Positions 35,074-45,759 of a stretch of DNA of 64,000 bases are shown piece after piece. Location of the stretch: the NCBI GenBank assembly GCA_027627225.1, contig CM051025.1, forward strand, positions 57,877,681 through 57,941,680, read 5' to 3'. This stretch comes from Congeria kusceri. Lineage: Eukaryota; Mollusca; Bivalvia; Myida; Dreissenidae. A model generated the notes under the pieces. That model saw nothing but the letters and a program-made list of their open reading frames with translations. It did not search any database and had not been told where the DNA came from. The position numbers were made by a program, and so were the translations under genes. Numbering within the stretch: the stretch's first letter is position 1; each line of letters begins with the position of its first letter.

Positions 35074-38000
35074 GCGTCAACAAGTTCTACAATGGGGCGC
35101 GCGTACGCGATAGAGGCTTCACTTTTTTTTCAATCTTGACCAAACTTGGACAATTTGTGCATGACCATTAAATCTTGGCTATGGGCAAGATCGGACAAGG
35201 GACACTTGAGTATTGCCACTTTTATAATTGAAAAACTGCAAAATGGACTTTGTGCAACATACAGACTTCATTTTTTATCTGATCTTGACAAAACTTGCGC
35301 AGCTTGTGTATGATCATAAGATTTCAAAATAATCTGAAATGGCCTAGATTTCGGTACAAACATAAGAGTTACTGCCCTTGTTTGTGAGAAAATAATGCAA
35401 AAATGGAAAATGTGGACAATAGAGACTCAATTTATTTTGTCTAATCATTACCAAACTGGCAGTGGTTTTGTGTGACCATAAAGTCTCAGTTGTATTCGAA
35501 TATTGGCCAGATCGGACAAGGTAGACCAGAGTTCTTTCTCCTTGTTTGTGAGAAAAACAATGCAAGCAACAGACTGTGTGCATATGCATCTAAAGACTTA
35601 TTCATTTTATTTTTTTTCATCAGATCTTTACCAAATTTGCACAGATATTATAGACAATTTTAATGAAGATTGAAATTTCACATGATTCCAGATGCCGTGT
35701 ACTGCATATTGGGGTTACATGTTATTTTATTAGCAACTGTGTATTACTTTATTGATTATACGTATGTTAACATATTATTTCATGACCAACATATATTTGT
35801 TGTTTCTTGCCTCGCCACAAAACAAATAACTCTAAGGGTACTGTACTATTGGTTATCATGACACGTACCTTCTGTGGTGAAATTTATTGTCTGAAATCAA
35901 TACACTGCTACAATAATGGGACAATTAGATTACGACAATTAGTATGACTGACATGCCACTTCCAATATACATGCACTACATATTTTACTCCTGAATTATC
36001 AAAACACAACCAATGATTTAACTTAGGTTTTAGCTCCCCTGGCAGAGTTCAGGTGTCAGAGCTGATCTCTGCCATTGCCAGTTGCCAGGTGAGCGCTTTG
36101 GGCCATCATGATCCTCTTGTTATTATTTTCGTGTCCCATTTGAAGAAGTGTAATATTCATGTATAACTAACAACAACGAATTACACATTTATTTCAGAAA
36201 TGCAAAGTTTGTTCAGGATATGGAGCATTTAAGGAGAAAGAACGAGCAACTAAATAGAGACAAAAGTGAGCTGAACGCAACAAACAATGTGCTACGCAAC
36301 GAAAGCTCTAACACTGAAAAAGCTCTGAAAACTGCAAGGAAGCAACTTTCGATTACTGAACGCAACCTTGACGATGCGAGAAAAACTCACAACCACATGA
36401 AAGCTGAGTTAGAAGGCAAAGTTGTATCACTAGAGAAACAAATAGATACGCTAACCGCCGAACGTGATGACTTAAAAAACAGGTTAGATTTCGTTTGTTA
36501 TTTAAAAGGTTAGACGATAGGTCATTCATCAGGCAATTTTACCGTTCTAAGAACGTATGTGTAATACTCCACTGATAAACATTTTGTATGAGATCAATGT
36601 TGTTTTAACTATAGATATAGCAAGTTGGCTGGACACAAACTTACCGATCAAAATCCTGACATTGCTGACCTGAGTGATCCTAACAGAGCGATGAAGTTAT
36701 CTGAACGCTTCGGGACTCTGTATGATGACGAATGGACAAATGCATTTGAAGAGCTTACGGACAACCTGGGCGTTGGCAAGCGAGACGCGGTTACATTTTT
36801 ACTGCGATGTTTACAGGTTAAATATAATTTTATTCCATATACTCTCATAGTTTTACAAGTAAAAATGGCAATAGTGAAATGTATTGACCCACAGTAACAA
36901 TAACACAAGTTATCGTAGTTTAAGTGCTTTATTTTTAATCATATGTACATATTTATGCTGTTTCGTGCAAAAACAGTACTTTTTTTCTACTTGATCATCT
37001 TAATGTAATCGTTAAATGAATTAGTACATGTAATATGTGCATACGGTATATTAATAGGAATGCTGGAATAAAAGCCAGGAATTAGCCTCCGAATGGATGG
37101 CTGCTTTAAACAACGCCTTTCTCTTTCCGATTCAAAATCCAGATGCTGCTCAAGTAAGTTGTGTTCGCTTTTTTATTAACAAACCAATCATAATGTGCAA
37201 CGCTCTACCATTGGTTTGGAGTAGTTGATTCATAATATTCTATACAACTTTGTTGTATGCATGTATGAATGTATGTTTTATCAGACTGCGTGTAGATAAA
37301 TCGCTTTTATTCACTGTTCAATAACTTGTAAAAAAAAATAATAATAAAAAGCTTACGTACGTTATGAACTGTATTAAGCGCAAAAGACTATCGAAAACGT
37401 CTGGTTCGTGTAATGCAAAGCATTGGTTGTTTTTCCCGCAGGAGTTTGCTGATGTCAGGCCAGGTGTGCGACTGGGGTCAAAGGAACTACGTGCCATTAG
37501 AGACGCTCGCAGATTAATTGGACCGAACGTTGCAGCTATGGTGAAACAGGTAATAAAATTATTTTGTTACAAATAATCACTCAACATTTTATTGAAATTG
37601 TTATTTTCGAGTGTATTCTTTTATCAGCTCGTATGTTCTTAGTTAATTATTTTACGTTTTAAAGTTTATACTGAATGATGGTTGTCGCTCTATTAGAATT
37701 TTTACGCTTAAATGAACCTGTATTTGATAAACACCTCCTACTAGTATTTTTTACAGTTATATAAACTGTCAGATATAACATAAACAAAAATGTAATGGAT
37801 TAAAAAAAAATACTAAAGCTTAGTGCTATTCATCAGAAATCTTGTTTTGCAGCACTATTTGTCACAGATATGTCAGGACGAAAAAGAAAAACTCGATGCC
37901 TGCAAACCTTATTTTGAGAGTTGCGCTGAAATTTGTTGGCTGATGGCGTTGGCGGATCCTCCTCTGCACATTGATTTCGCTGCCCATCAAGGAGACACGA

Positions 38001-38152
38001 TGGATACGGCCCGGTACACCGCGTATGAAAAAACTGGAAACACAATCGATTATTTGGTGTGGCCAGCACTGTATGCCAGCGAGGGCGGTGGACTGTTGTC
38101 GAAGGGAACTGCAGCAACACAGAGGAAAATAGAAAGGAGCGACAATGAATGA
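29228..38152 (+). CDS. MIEAP/SPATA18-like gene B, intact 11-exon model
   Basis: Exons 29228–29290, 29544–29563, 29696–29740, 30370–30660, 34240–34446, 34711–34836, 36198–36482, 36615–36816, 37058–37153, 37442–37549, 37853–38152. All introns are GT–AG and all phases agree, giving 1743 nt and 580 residues, close to SPATA18 length as I recall it. Residues 1–42 are acidic and low-complexity, about 43–345 are mostly coiled coil, and 346–565 form the conserved C-terminal domain (SKLAGHKLTDQNPDIADLSD; DEWTNAFEEL; IDYLVWPALY; LLSKGT). In the family this protein works in mitochondrial quality control; that role is inferred here. A CTTCAG acceptor lies just before the ATG, so a 5' untranslated exon exists. 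AATAAA at 38231 is a likely polyadenylation signal. Confidence 0.85.
29544..29563 (+). CDS. Gene B exon 2, 20-nt microexon
   Basis: Acceptor CATTTTTCAG, donor GTATGT; encodes ATDEAT plus two bases of a Lys codon. It changes the phase from 0 to 2, and all later coiled-coil exons need this phase. Confidence 0.65.
29696..29740 (+). CDS. Gene B exon 3
   Basis: Acceptor AATTATTCAG, donor GTAAGC; 45 nt, phase 2 to 2; encodes AQEQTQEEWLDLKK, helix-prone and acidic. Confidence 0.7.
30370..30660 (+). CDS. Gene B exon 4, acidic linker and first coiled coil
   Basis: Acceptor TTTCTTTAG, donor GTATGG; 291 nt, phase 2 to 2. An Asp/Asn/Glu-rich linker is followed by a leucine-spaced helix (LERLLEDLHMRLVNLESDNK…). 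Confidence 0.78.
30661..34239. other. Gene B intron 4
   Basis: About 3.6 kb, AT-rich, with no recognised exon or transposon. It contains a 30-bp imperfect palindrome at 31954–31983 related to two at 40170 and 40277. Confidence 0.55.
34240..34446 (+). CDS. Gene B exon 5, coiled coil
   Basis: Acceptor TTATTCCAG, donor GTATGT; 207 nt, phase 2 to 2. Lys-rich start KEKEKIQNKKKDDRIKELED, then an acidic Gln-rich segment. No equivalent was found in copy C. Confidence 0.75.
34711..34836 (+). CDS. Gene B exon 6, coiled coil
   Basis: Acceptor ATTTTCAAG, donor GTGAGA; 126 nt, phase 2 to 2; encodes IHDVPWQSQNAHLQREIDDG then RIKELEGKLEYVTQERDALRS. An exon of identical length and about 85% base identity is at 53193–53318. 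Confidence 0.78.
35010..35072. repeat. (ATT)n microsatellite in gene B intron 6
   Basis: About 20 ATT/TTA triplets with one GAC interruption. An (ATT)n at the matching place in copy C (53455–53530) shows that the repeat predates the duplication. Confidence 0.9.
35075..35690 (+). repeat. ~160-bp monomers in gene B intron 6
   Basis: Three to four diverged monomers with AATCTTGACCAAACTTGGAC, TGTGCATGACCAT, AAGATCGGACAAG and CTTGTTTGTGAGAAAA, the same family as 950–1925. The block is absent from the duplicate intron in copy C. Confidence 0.75.
36027..36122 (+). repeat. Internally deleted composite repeat in gene B intron 6
   Basis: It starts AGCTCCCCTGGC and ends GCCAGGTGAGCGCTTTGGGC CATCATGATCCTCTTG. 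Copy C holds the longer version at 54485–54828, including about 250 bp missing here. Confidence 0.7.
36198..36482 (+). CDS. Gene B exon 7, coiled coil
   Basis: Acceptor TATTTCAG, donor GTTAGA; 285 nt, phase 2 to 2. NAKFVQDMEHLRRKNEQLNR is followed by a regular Leu/Ile heptad helix to LTAERDDLKNR. Confidence 0.85.
36615..36816 (+). CDS. Gene B exon 8, start of the C-terminal domain
   Basis: Acceptor AACTATAG, donor GTTAAA; 202 nt, phase 2 to 0. RYSKLAGHKLTDQNPDIADL, then the MKLSERFGTLYDDEWTNAFE block. A second AG six bases downstream could also be used, removing two residues and keeping frame. Confidence 0.85.
37058..37153 (+). CDS. Gene B exon 9
   Basis: Acceptor TTAATAG, donor GTAAGT; 96 nt, phase 0 to 0; ECWNKSQELASEWMAALNNA then FLFPIQNPDAAQ. 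No ATG-initiated frame covers it; found by homology with gene A and copy C. Confidence 0.82.
37442..37549 (+). CDS. Gene B exon 10
   Basis: Acceptor TTTCCCGCAG, donor GTAATA; 108 nt, phase 0 to 0; EFADVRPGVRLGSKELRAIR then DARRLIGPNVAAMVKQ. Confidence 0.84.
37853..38152 (+). CDS. Gene B last exon
   Basis: Acceptor TGTTTTGCAG, stop TGA at 38150–38152; 300 nt. CWLMALADPPLHIDF, IDYLVWPALYASEGGGLLSK and an acidic end SDNE. Minus-strand open frames over this exon are shadows. Confidence 0.86.
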   Translation, partial: HYLSQICQDEKEKLDACKPYFESCAEICWLMALADPPLHIDFAAHQGDTMDTARYTAYEKTGNTIDYLVWPALYASEGGGLLSKGTAATQRKIERSDNE

Positions 38153-38230
38153 TGACGAAATACATGTCCCAAGGCTATATGTGATATAAAAGTAAAATTT
38201 GTGTATTGTTTCATTGATAACATGTTTTAT

Positions 38231-38236
38231 AATAAA
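38231..38236 (+). terminator. Polyadenylation signal of gene B
   Basis: AATAAA 78 bases after the stop codon. No cleavage-site evidence beyond position. Confidence 0.5.
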
Positions 38237-38239
38237 TAG

Positions 38240-40165
38240 ACGGTTTATATGTGTATATACATGTATGTGTGATAATTTACCAAAATTCTTTGGGAATATA
38301 TATTTCATAACAATGGTTAATTCTATTTATTTCTTAGTCTTTACAATCGAATTTATTGTCAACGACCACTATTGTTTTGCATCAACATTACTTATTCATT
38401 TTGTTAACGTATTAAACAAAGCATTTGTATATTCGATTTGTATAGCTCTATGAAGTATTGTATTATAACGTTTAAGCTACAGAATATATTTTTATTACTA
38501 GGTAAATGATGTTGATGAATGCTGTTTACATTTATACCGAATACATGTACCAACTTGACATTTAATTGTACACGTGTATTATTAATTGTGGTTTGTAATG
38601 GTCATAAGATAATATGATAGGTGGACAAGGTAATTACATGTTTAAATTATGATTGCCATAGAAATGAGATATAATGAATGATGTATATAATGTTCTATAT
38701 TATAGCTAACGTGTGCAAGAAGACACGGCAGACACTAACAATCATTGTATGATAACATATCTAATATTATCCGTACGATTATTAAAACTGTTTTCAATAC
38801 TTTTTTAAGGCTATAATTACGTAAGTGTTCTGTCATTGTTCAGACAAATACGTATTCAATGAATTAGATGTTATATAAAACGTTTATTCCACACACAAAT
38901 TGAATACTAAACTATAAATAATGTCTATATTGTTATTTAAAGATAAACTACTAACATAGAAAAATATATAGGGACTTTATTAGCATTCAACATTTCTGTC
39001 AATCACTTCTACAGATAATTACTGGTTATCACACTAATTTATCATATGACATCAGGCACTATATCAGCATTAACTGACGTTGGTGCTTCGCATTATATTG
39101 GCTCAATGTTCTAATCACTGCTTAATTTCAGAACCTTCGTTGTCATAACCAGTCGTATCCTTTACCGTCTAAGTAATTGAATGTAATTATTAAAGTTTTA
39201 GTCCAGTTCATTTTGTGACTTTATTTTACAGTGATTTTGATTATTTAAATTTATTTCCATCTTACAGTAATTCGATGAGAATAAAAACTCTATGGAGCAT
39301 TTTAGAATCATTTATTTATTTATATTCCAAATTTCGACTAAATCTCTTAATAACTAGTCGAGAACGTATACAAAATAGAAGTGTTGAGTTAAAATTGTGA
39401 TTGAGTGTGGACACAGTCGCAATTTAGATATTATTTTTTTTACATAAATTCAGTGTGGAACATATCGCGAAAACAAAATACAATGGTTAGAAACAGAATT
39501 GCAGAAATAGGCTTAAATAACAAGTAAATTAAGTCTATATCATATCTAAATTGTCAACACACAACATTAACTTTTCCGCAGAGTGTAGAAGCAATGAAAA
39601 GAAGCATATGCGTAATAAAAACTTAATAGACAACACAAAAAACCAACTTTGTCATAATATAAAACATAAAGAATAACAAACATTCCAGATGAGCTGCTGA
39701 CAAGGCAATGCATATACACTAATTGGAATTTAATACATTGTAGTTGTAAACGTTATTCTGTGCGTAGTTAAACTCGTTTAGATATAATCTAGTGCTTAAT
39801 AAAAGTGTCGTTACAATTACGTGTCTTAGTTTAAACCTGGATACGCACTTTTGCAAGTGCATTGTGGTGGGAACTATGAAATGTCCTGTGTATTTGGTTT
39901 GTATTAAGAATGGCAAAGATACCGTTTACAGGGTAGTATATGTAGTAGAAAAAGGCCTTACAGGCGTAATTTCTTAGGTTGAAATATTTTAAACACTTAA
40001 CGTGTTCTTCTAATAAAGTAACCCTTTTCCAGCACGACATTTTACATAAATTTTAATTAATTTGTTTTGTACAACTTTGCGTAGATGCAAGTTATTAAAA
40101 ACACACACTTACTCCGATGATGTTTCATATGAAAAACTTTTTAGGCAGTTTTATATGTTCGATTT
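38240..40165. other. 3' flank of gene B
   Basis: No gene recognised. To about 38870 it still matches the flank of copy C (58020–58180: AACGTGTG(C/T)AAGAAGACA, CATTGTATGATAA), so it belongs to the duplicated block. Beyond that it is unique AT-rich sequence. Confidence 0.5.
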
Positions 40166-40169
40166 AAAT

Positions 40170-40306
40170 AGTTGTTTGTTGGCCAATAAACAACTCTTTG
40201 TCGTTCAGATGCGTTGCTATTAAACAACTAACAGATAACGCCCTCTTTGTTTAATTACTACTCATCAGAATCCCTAATCGTTGTTTATTGGCCGATAAAC
40301 AACGAT
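40170..40306. repeat. Pair of long palindromes
   Basis: 40170–40195 is a 26-bp palindrome with one mismatch (AGTTGTTTGTTGG / CCAATAAACAACT). 40277–40306 is a 30-bp palindrome with one mismatch, centred on GGCC (ATCGTTGTTTATTGG / CCGATAAACAACGAT). They share the GTTGTTTATTGGCC core. A third relative is at 31954. Confidence 0.75.
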
Positions 40307-40961
40307 GCATCGAAAATTATTTTTTAATTTAACCATATTGTTTGAAAATAAGTTATGGTTACCATCATCGTGAAGCAGAATGATGTGATGTGTAAGGAAT
40401 TTCCGTTAACGTAATCAAAACTATGCATATATATTAATTCATATATAGAGAGATTTGTACCCTGAAGTATTTGTACTTTTATTTAAATGCAACTGCAGTC
40501 ATGTCTGGTTACGAGTTGCAAAAATACCATAAAAACTTATATAATTTTACAGCAAACTCCGCTCCTCTTGTAATTACCGAAATCCCTGTAATTACGTAAT
40601 GCTCCACAATCATAGTTGGCCATATGAAAAGTTATGCACATATATATGAATAAACTCATACACAGTTGTATCTAAAATTAATTTTGTGCTCAAAAATGGA
40701 TTGTATTTTACTTTAAACCAACAATAAGAAGTATAGTTGTAACTGCACACTGAAATCAAAGGGAGGGAACTAACATAATTCCGATCGTTATTTCCGAAAA
40801 TCCTTTATATGATCAATATTACCGTAAGATAAGCATAATTTTCACTTTAAAGTGACTTTTATCTCTTTAAAATGCATTTAATAATTAATACTAATTAAAT
40901 TCAACCAAACTAAAAAGGCATTTCGGTAACTATGAGGATTTTGGTAATTCTACATACTGAT

Positions 40962-42194
40962 TTAAAGACGTTCGCAACAATTTCCAGTTTTTTCCCAACG
41001 ACAGATTTTCTTAAAACTTGGCACAAACATGCGTCAATGTATCCTTAAACTAAAACAGTCTTAAAAAATAGGGGTCACCGGCCTTTTTCCGGAAATATTG
41101 AATTTTGAAAACTGTACCTGTCGAAGCCTTTTTTCAGTTAGTGTTACTAAGAATGTTGAATAATATAAAGCGTTTATTTTCAAACCAAGATTGAGATTTT
41201 AAAATGCATATTTTTTCATGTTTCGTCTGGTAATATACAAGTGCAGTTTAATGATTAAACGCGCTTTGTCTACAGTTATAATTTAACAAATGACTTGTAA
41301 TGGACACTTAACGAGGTGAATTTTGCATTAAATTGGCCTGGGAAAACATCCATAATTTATCAAATATACGAATATCTTTTGTTCCAAACTACAGATTTTG
41401 TTAAAAGATCCCAAATACATGCGTCATTGCATACTAAAACTAAAGCAGTCTTAAAAAATAGGGGTCACCGGCCTTGTTCCGGAAATATTGGGGTTTTAAT
41501 ACGGTACTTGTCGAAGCCCCTTTTTCAGTTTGGATTTTTATCACTGTTTTAAGTATACAGGATAGTTATTTTTAAAACAAGGTTATGGTTCTTTCAACCG
41601 ATATGTTTTGTACATGCTTTGTTTGGCAATATACACGTGTACGTTGATAATAAAAACGTTTTTCCTACATTTACTGCTTAAATAATGAATTTGACTGGAC
41701 ATTTAAATGTATCAAATGGGAACTAATAATGCTTTCTGAAACTTCATTTTGCATTTTGCATCAAATGCATATTTTGTTCCAAACGACAGGTTTTCTTAAA
41801 AATTTCGCACAGACATGCATCAATATATACTTACACCAAAACATTAAGTAAAAGAATGGCTCATCGAATTTGTTTGGGAAATATTGGATTTCATATAGGG
41901 TACCTGTGTAGACTTTTTTCCTGTTTCGTTTTAACATACATAAACAACGTATCAATATAATGAAGATATTTAATGGATCAGTTCTAAACTAAATTTGTTT
42001 GGAAATAAATTGCATAGTGTGTTTTTGATTATAATATATGCTTTAGGAACTTTTGCTATTAAAAATATTTATTTTGAATGGACATTTGAAGTGAAATTAG
42101 TATATTGTAACCTATATACATGTACAATAAAGAAAAAATGAAGCAAAAGGAGAAATTAACCCAATTTTTTTTTTTTTGTTGCGAACGTCTTTAA
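40962..42194. mobile_element. 1.2-kb TTAA-flanked non-autonomous element
   Basis: The ends are TTAAAGACGTTCGCAACAA (40962–40980) and its perfect reverse complement (42176–42194). This is best read as a TTAA target duplication plus a 15-bp terminal repeat AGACGTTCGCAACAA. Inside are three diverged direct units (starting about 40980, 41370, 41770), each with CGACAG(A/G)TTTT, an ACATGC(G/A)TCA block and (first two) CACCGGCC…TTCCGGAA. There is no transposase. TTAA duplication is known from piggyBac-type elements; class assignment is inference. Confidence 0.8.
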
Positions 42195-44090
42195 TAAGTT
42201 TTTGTTACGAAGATTGCCGAGTTAATAAATATTATGGAAATCGCACCGTCTATAAACTATTTTGGGTAGGACGGTACAGTATATACTTTTACAATAAAAT
42301 TTTTAAATTCTATCTATGTTTCCGTATTAAATCGTAAATGAATTGTACACATTCAAAAAATATACAAATTTTTCTTCGAAAGTCGTGAAGGTTTGATGAC
42401 ATACGATTATTATGATTTATAATATCGGGCATTTAAAAGAAAGATTCGACAGAGCATTAAACTGACAAGATTACATGAGAGGCAAGTAACATGAAAGAAA
42501 CACGTTTGATTGAGTATTATAGATATTGGAACGCAAGACAATGAAATTTGGGAAAACAAAATCTGACAGTTGCAGGCTTAAAGGAAGAAACTACGACTGG
42601 AACTAAGATATTTGTACCATGTGGAGACTTGAAAGATACCACAAAGGAAGTTGCAATTTGCAATTTTGAAGTTTATGTCATTAAGCATGATGCATAATTT
42701 GGCAGGATATGTCCTCCATAGTCGTCAAACGCAAAGGTACCGACGCCACAGGACTCACCTGCGTGTTCTGGTCACGCAATGAATTGCATATACACAAAAT
42801 GATGGACAGGTGATAGGCTTTCAGGGCTTATACTGGTTCTTTCAGTCTATATTTTGTGATAATAATGAGGTGTGACATCATACTGTTGTGTTTTCTTACG
42901 AGCATATTGTCAATCATTATTTTAATACATAATACTAATTGTAGGCGATTTTAATTTTCGTTATTGTACCAAATGAGAATAAAGCGCAAATTATATGAAA
43001 ACGAAATTTACCAGGTATTCGGTAATTGATATGATTGCCTATTTATTAATACTCGGCCAAAGCGTTGACGTATCATGTAAGGATGTTCTCAATTTAAAAT
43101 TAGCTTAAATCTATTGTTCTGGATTATTTTATTCTGGGCAAATAACGATTAAATACATTTATTTAAACAAATGTGTGCTTCTTGAAATCTTTATAAACTA
43201 TTTCCTAGATGTTTTTGGTGTGGTTAAATGTTGATCCATTTAAATATTCGACTATTCGACGCAATATGTTTTCACTGGCCTTTGTTGTATAATCGCCACC
43301 CATTACCAAGACATTAACATTACCGTTTTCGTTTTCAACCGTCATAATAATATTGACTGCAGCGTTTTTTGACAATCACGTGTTGGTGGAGCCAGGCCTT
43401 TATTCGTATTATATGCTGTATGCACAAATTTTACCCAAAGCATTCTCTATCTATGTACAAATTCCTGAACTACTACCATATGCCCTGCCAAAGCCACCCA
43501 TCTGTCACCCAATGTTATATTTATGCTGACTGTTATGAATGGGGAAAGCATGTACTACTCAAAATATTGTTACTTGTGTAGTATGAAAACTACAAAAATG
43601 AAGAAAAGTATAAAGTGAGAAAGAAATTCATAGAATATAATAATTATAACATGTGCAGAGGCTGTGTTTCTAAAGAATGTTATTAGCCGATTAATAAGGA
43701 AGCCATTATATGCATATAAACATACACCCAAGGAAAAGGGAACTGATAGTGGTTATATACATCTAGCTATCCAATCCACTATAGAGTTTCGGTCATACTG
43801 ACAAAAAGACTCTAGAGCAAAAAAAAGGGGGGGGGGGGGATTGGTTTTTTACAGTTATATGGAATATAATTGCTTGAATTAATTAATATACTTAATTTAT
43901 CTCATTGCATGTGAATTAAATCAATGCTTTTATTAAAATTCAATTATATACATTATAAACATCAATAGTATCAATTATGAAAATTACTATAAACATTTCT
44001 GTACAAAACTTTAAGTTGCCATTGTTTTTATGTCAAACACATCGGGTTATCAGGGACTGACCATATGGCGCTTTTTTTGCAGTTGTTAAT
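42195..44090. other. Intergenic
   Basis: No gene recognised. A stretch at about 42550–42700 keeps a plus-strand frame open for roughly 50 codons (…LTVAGLKEETTTGTKIFV…) but I cannot place it; it might be a decayed exon. An A/G homopolymer lies at 43816–43840. Confidence 0.35.
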
Positions 44091-44100
44091 TCAGTTACGA

Positions 44101-44300
44101 TTCCACATTGACATTCCACATTTACTTCAGTTACAATTCCACATTGACATTCCACATTGACTTCAGTTACAATTCCACATTGACATTCCACATTGACTTC
44201 AGTTACAATTGCACATTGACATTCCACATTGACTTCAGTTATAATTCCACATTGACATTCCACATTGACTTCAGATACAATTGCACATTGACATTCCAAC
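44101..44300. repeat. 36-bp minisatellite, about 5.5 units
   Basis: Unit TTCCACATTGACATTCCACA + TTGACTTCAGTTACAA, with starts at 44101, 44137, 44173, 44209, 44245 and 44281. The unit length is divisible by 3, so both strands stay open (12-residue periods VECQCGIVTEVN on minus, FHIDFSYNSTLT on plus). The flanks do not look coding. Confidence 0.9.
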
Positions 44301-44319
44301 ATAAGGTTAGAACGATACT

Positions 44320-45350
44320 CGGATCGAAGTTCAAGCACAATGCTATGCAATTGCAATGGTTGGGCTTACGACTTGATCTAGACTTTTAGAACTGATTGGA
44401 CAGGTCTTATACAGGCATGCCTTTAAAAACCGGTTTAAGTCCAAATGCTTTGCATTGGCCATTCCAAGGCGGTGACCCTAGTTTTAATCATTTTTATGTT
44501 TTGTGTTGTGTTGTATGTATTTTCCTGTATTGTATAAGCAATTGGTCACTTGCCTCAAATAAAGGACTAGCGGACAGTAATAAGGGTTTCTCTCCTGGTG
44601 CTGTCTCTGAAGTTTCATTATTCTTATATTGTAAACTTTTAAATTTAAATATTTACATTTACATTTAAATACTGTCATAAGTATGTAATTGGTTTACTAA
44701 CAATATTTTCAGTACACTATGATGTGTGTAATCAAAGTTTGTAACAAACATCTTCTATAATGCATAAACATTCATTAAAAACATGTATTTACTTTTTACT
44801 TTAATTTATTTTAAATGTTATGATCAAACACTTGGTTTATAGTATTTTCATTATTCACATATTAAGGTACACGGCTCTTATGGCTATCTACCTATAAAAT
44901 AAGAACATAAAGGACTAACGTACAAATTGATCTACGTTTGTCTGAAGTAGTTGCTGTAGGGGATGGGGAACGATCAGTGTTATAGTCGTTATTCTTGTTT
45001 TCATCAGTGGCATTATGTGTGTGTGGTTCTGAAAAACGGTGTAAAGAACTATTTTATTTTCACTGCACGATAACATTTGTGTTGTATGCGCATTCACCAA
45101 CTGCATCACACTGTGTAGATATGTTTATTGTTATAACGAAAGTTATATAACCAATAATCACATCCGAACTACTGGAAATGTACTCTTTTTGAAAGAGTTC
45201 ATTTACCTCCCCTGCGCGTATTTATGTGCAGAAAAAAAATCGTTTTTAAAATAAACTAACTTTACTACAATCGACTACAGTGCTTAAGGAGCACAATGTA
45301 AAAGAGATATCTTTTTTATTTTTTTCTATGCGAGTAGTGTTTAAAATCTA
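44320..45350. other. Intergenic
   Basis: No gene or repeat recognised. Confidence 0.4.
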
Positions 45351-45354
45351 CATC

Positions 45355-45471
45355 TATATATAGGCTTTGTTTCATTATAAAATTGCACTTTCGATATCAG
45401 TATCCTAATTGACAAGGCAAGACATTGTTAATGGCATCAGACACTCACGACTACGATCAGTAATCCGAAGG
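45355..45471 (+). promoter_or_regulatory. Candidate promoter and untranslated first exon of copy C
   Basis: TATATATA at 45355–45362, an ISRE-like GCACTTTCGATATC at 45385–45398 and a strong donor GTAAGC at 45472. An untranslated exon ending here could splice to the CTTTCAG acceptor just before the ATG at 48083. The small frame inside (MASDTHDYDQ then stop) would be an upstream ORF. Confidence 0.35.
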
Positions 45472-45759
45472 GTAAGCTGAAAGTATTTAATTGATTACAT
45501 TGGTACGTTAAAGTATTTCTATAATGCTTGTAAAAATATTCCACATTGTGGCATAGCTTTGACACTCAATTGTTTCGATGATTGAACTTGGTGCATTATT
45601 ATTTATGCTTGAAATTAATGAATATTCAATGTCCTTATCAGATATCCACATGCACAAAGCTGTCTGTGCGTATATCGTTGCAAGAAATAAATAATTACAT
45701 TAGTTTTCATTTTTGCATCGTTTATGAGTTCACTTTATATTCCCATTGCAAACCCACGG

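Noticed and set aside
37833..38308. Minus-strand open frames of 110 and 148 codons
   Set aside because: Antisense shadows of the last exon of gene B, which has conserved plus-strand coding and splice signals.
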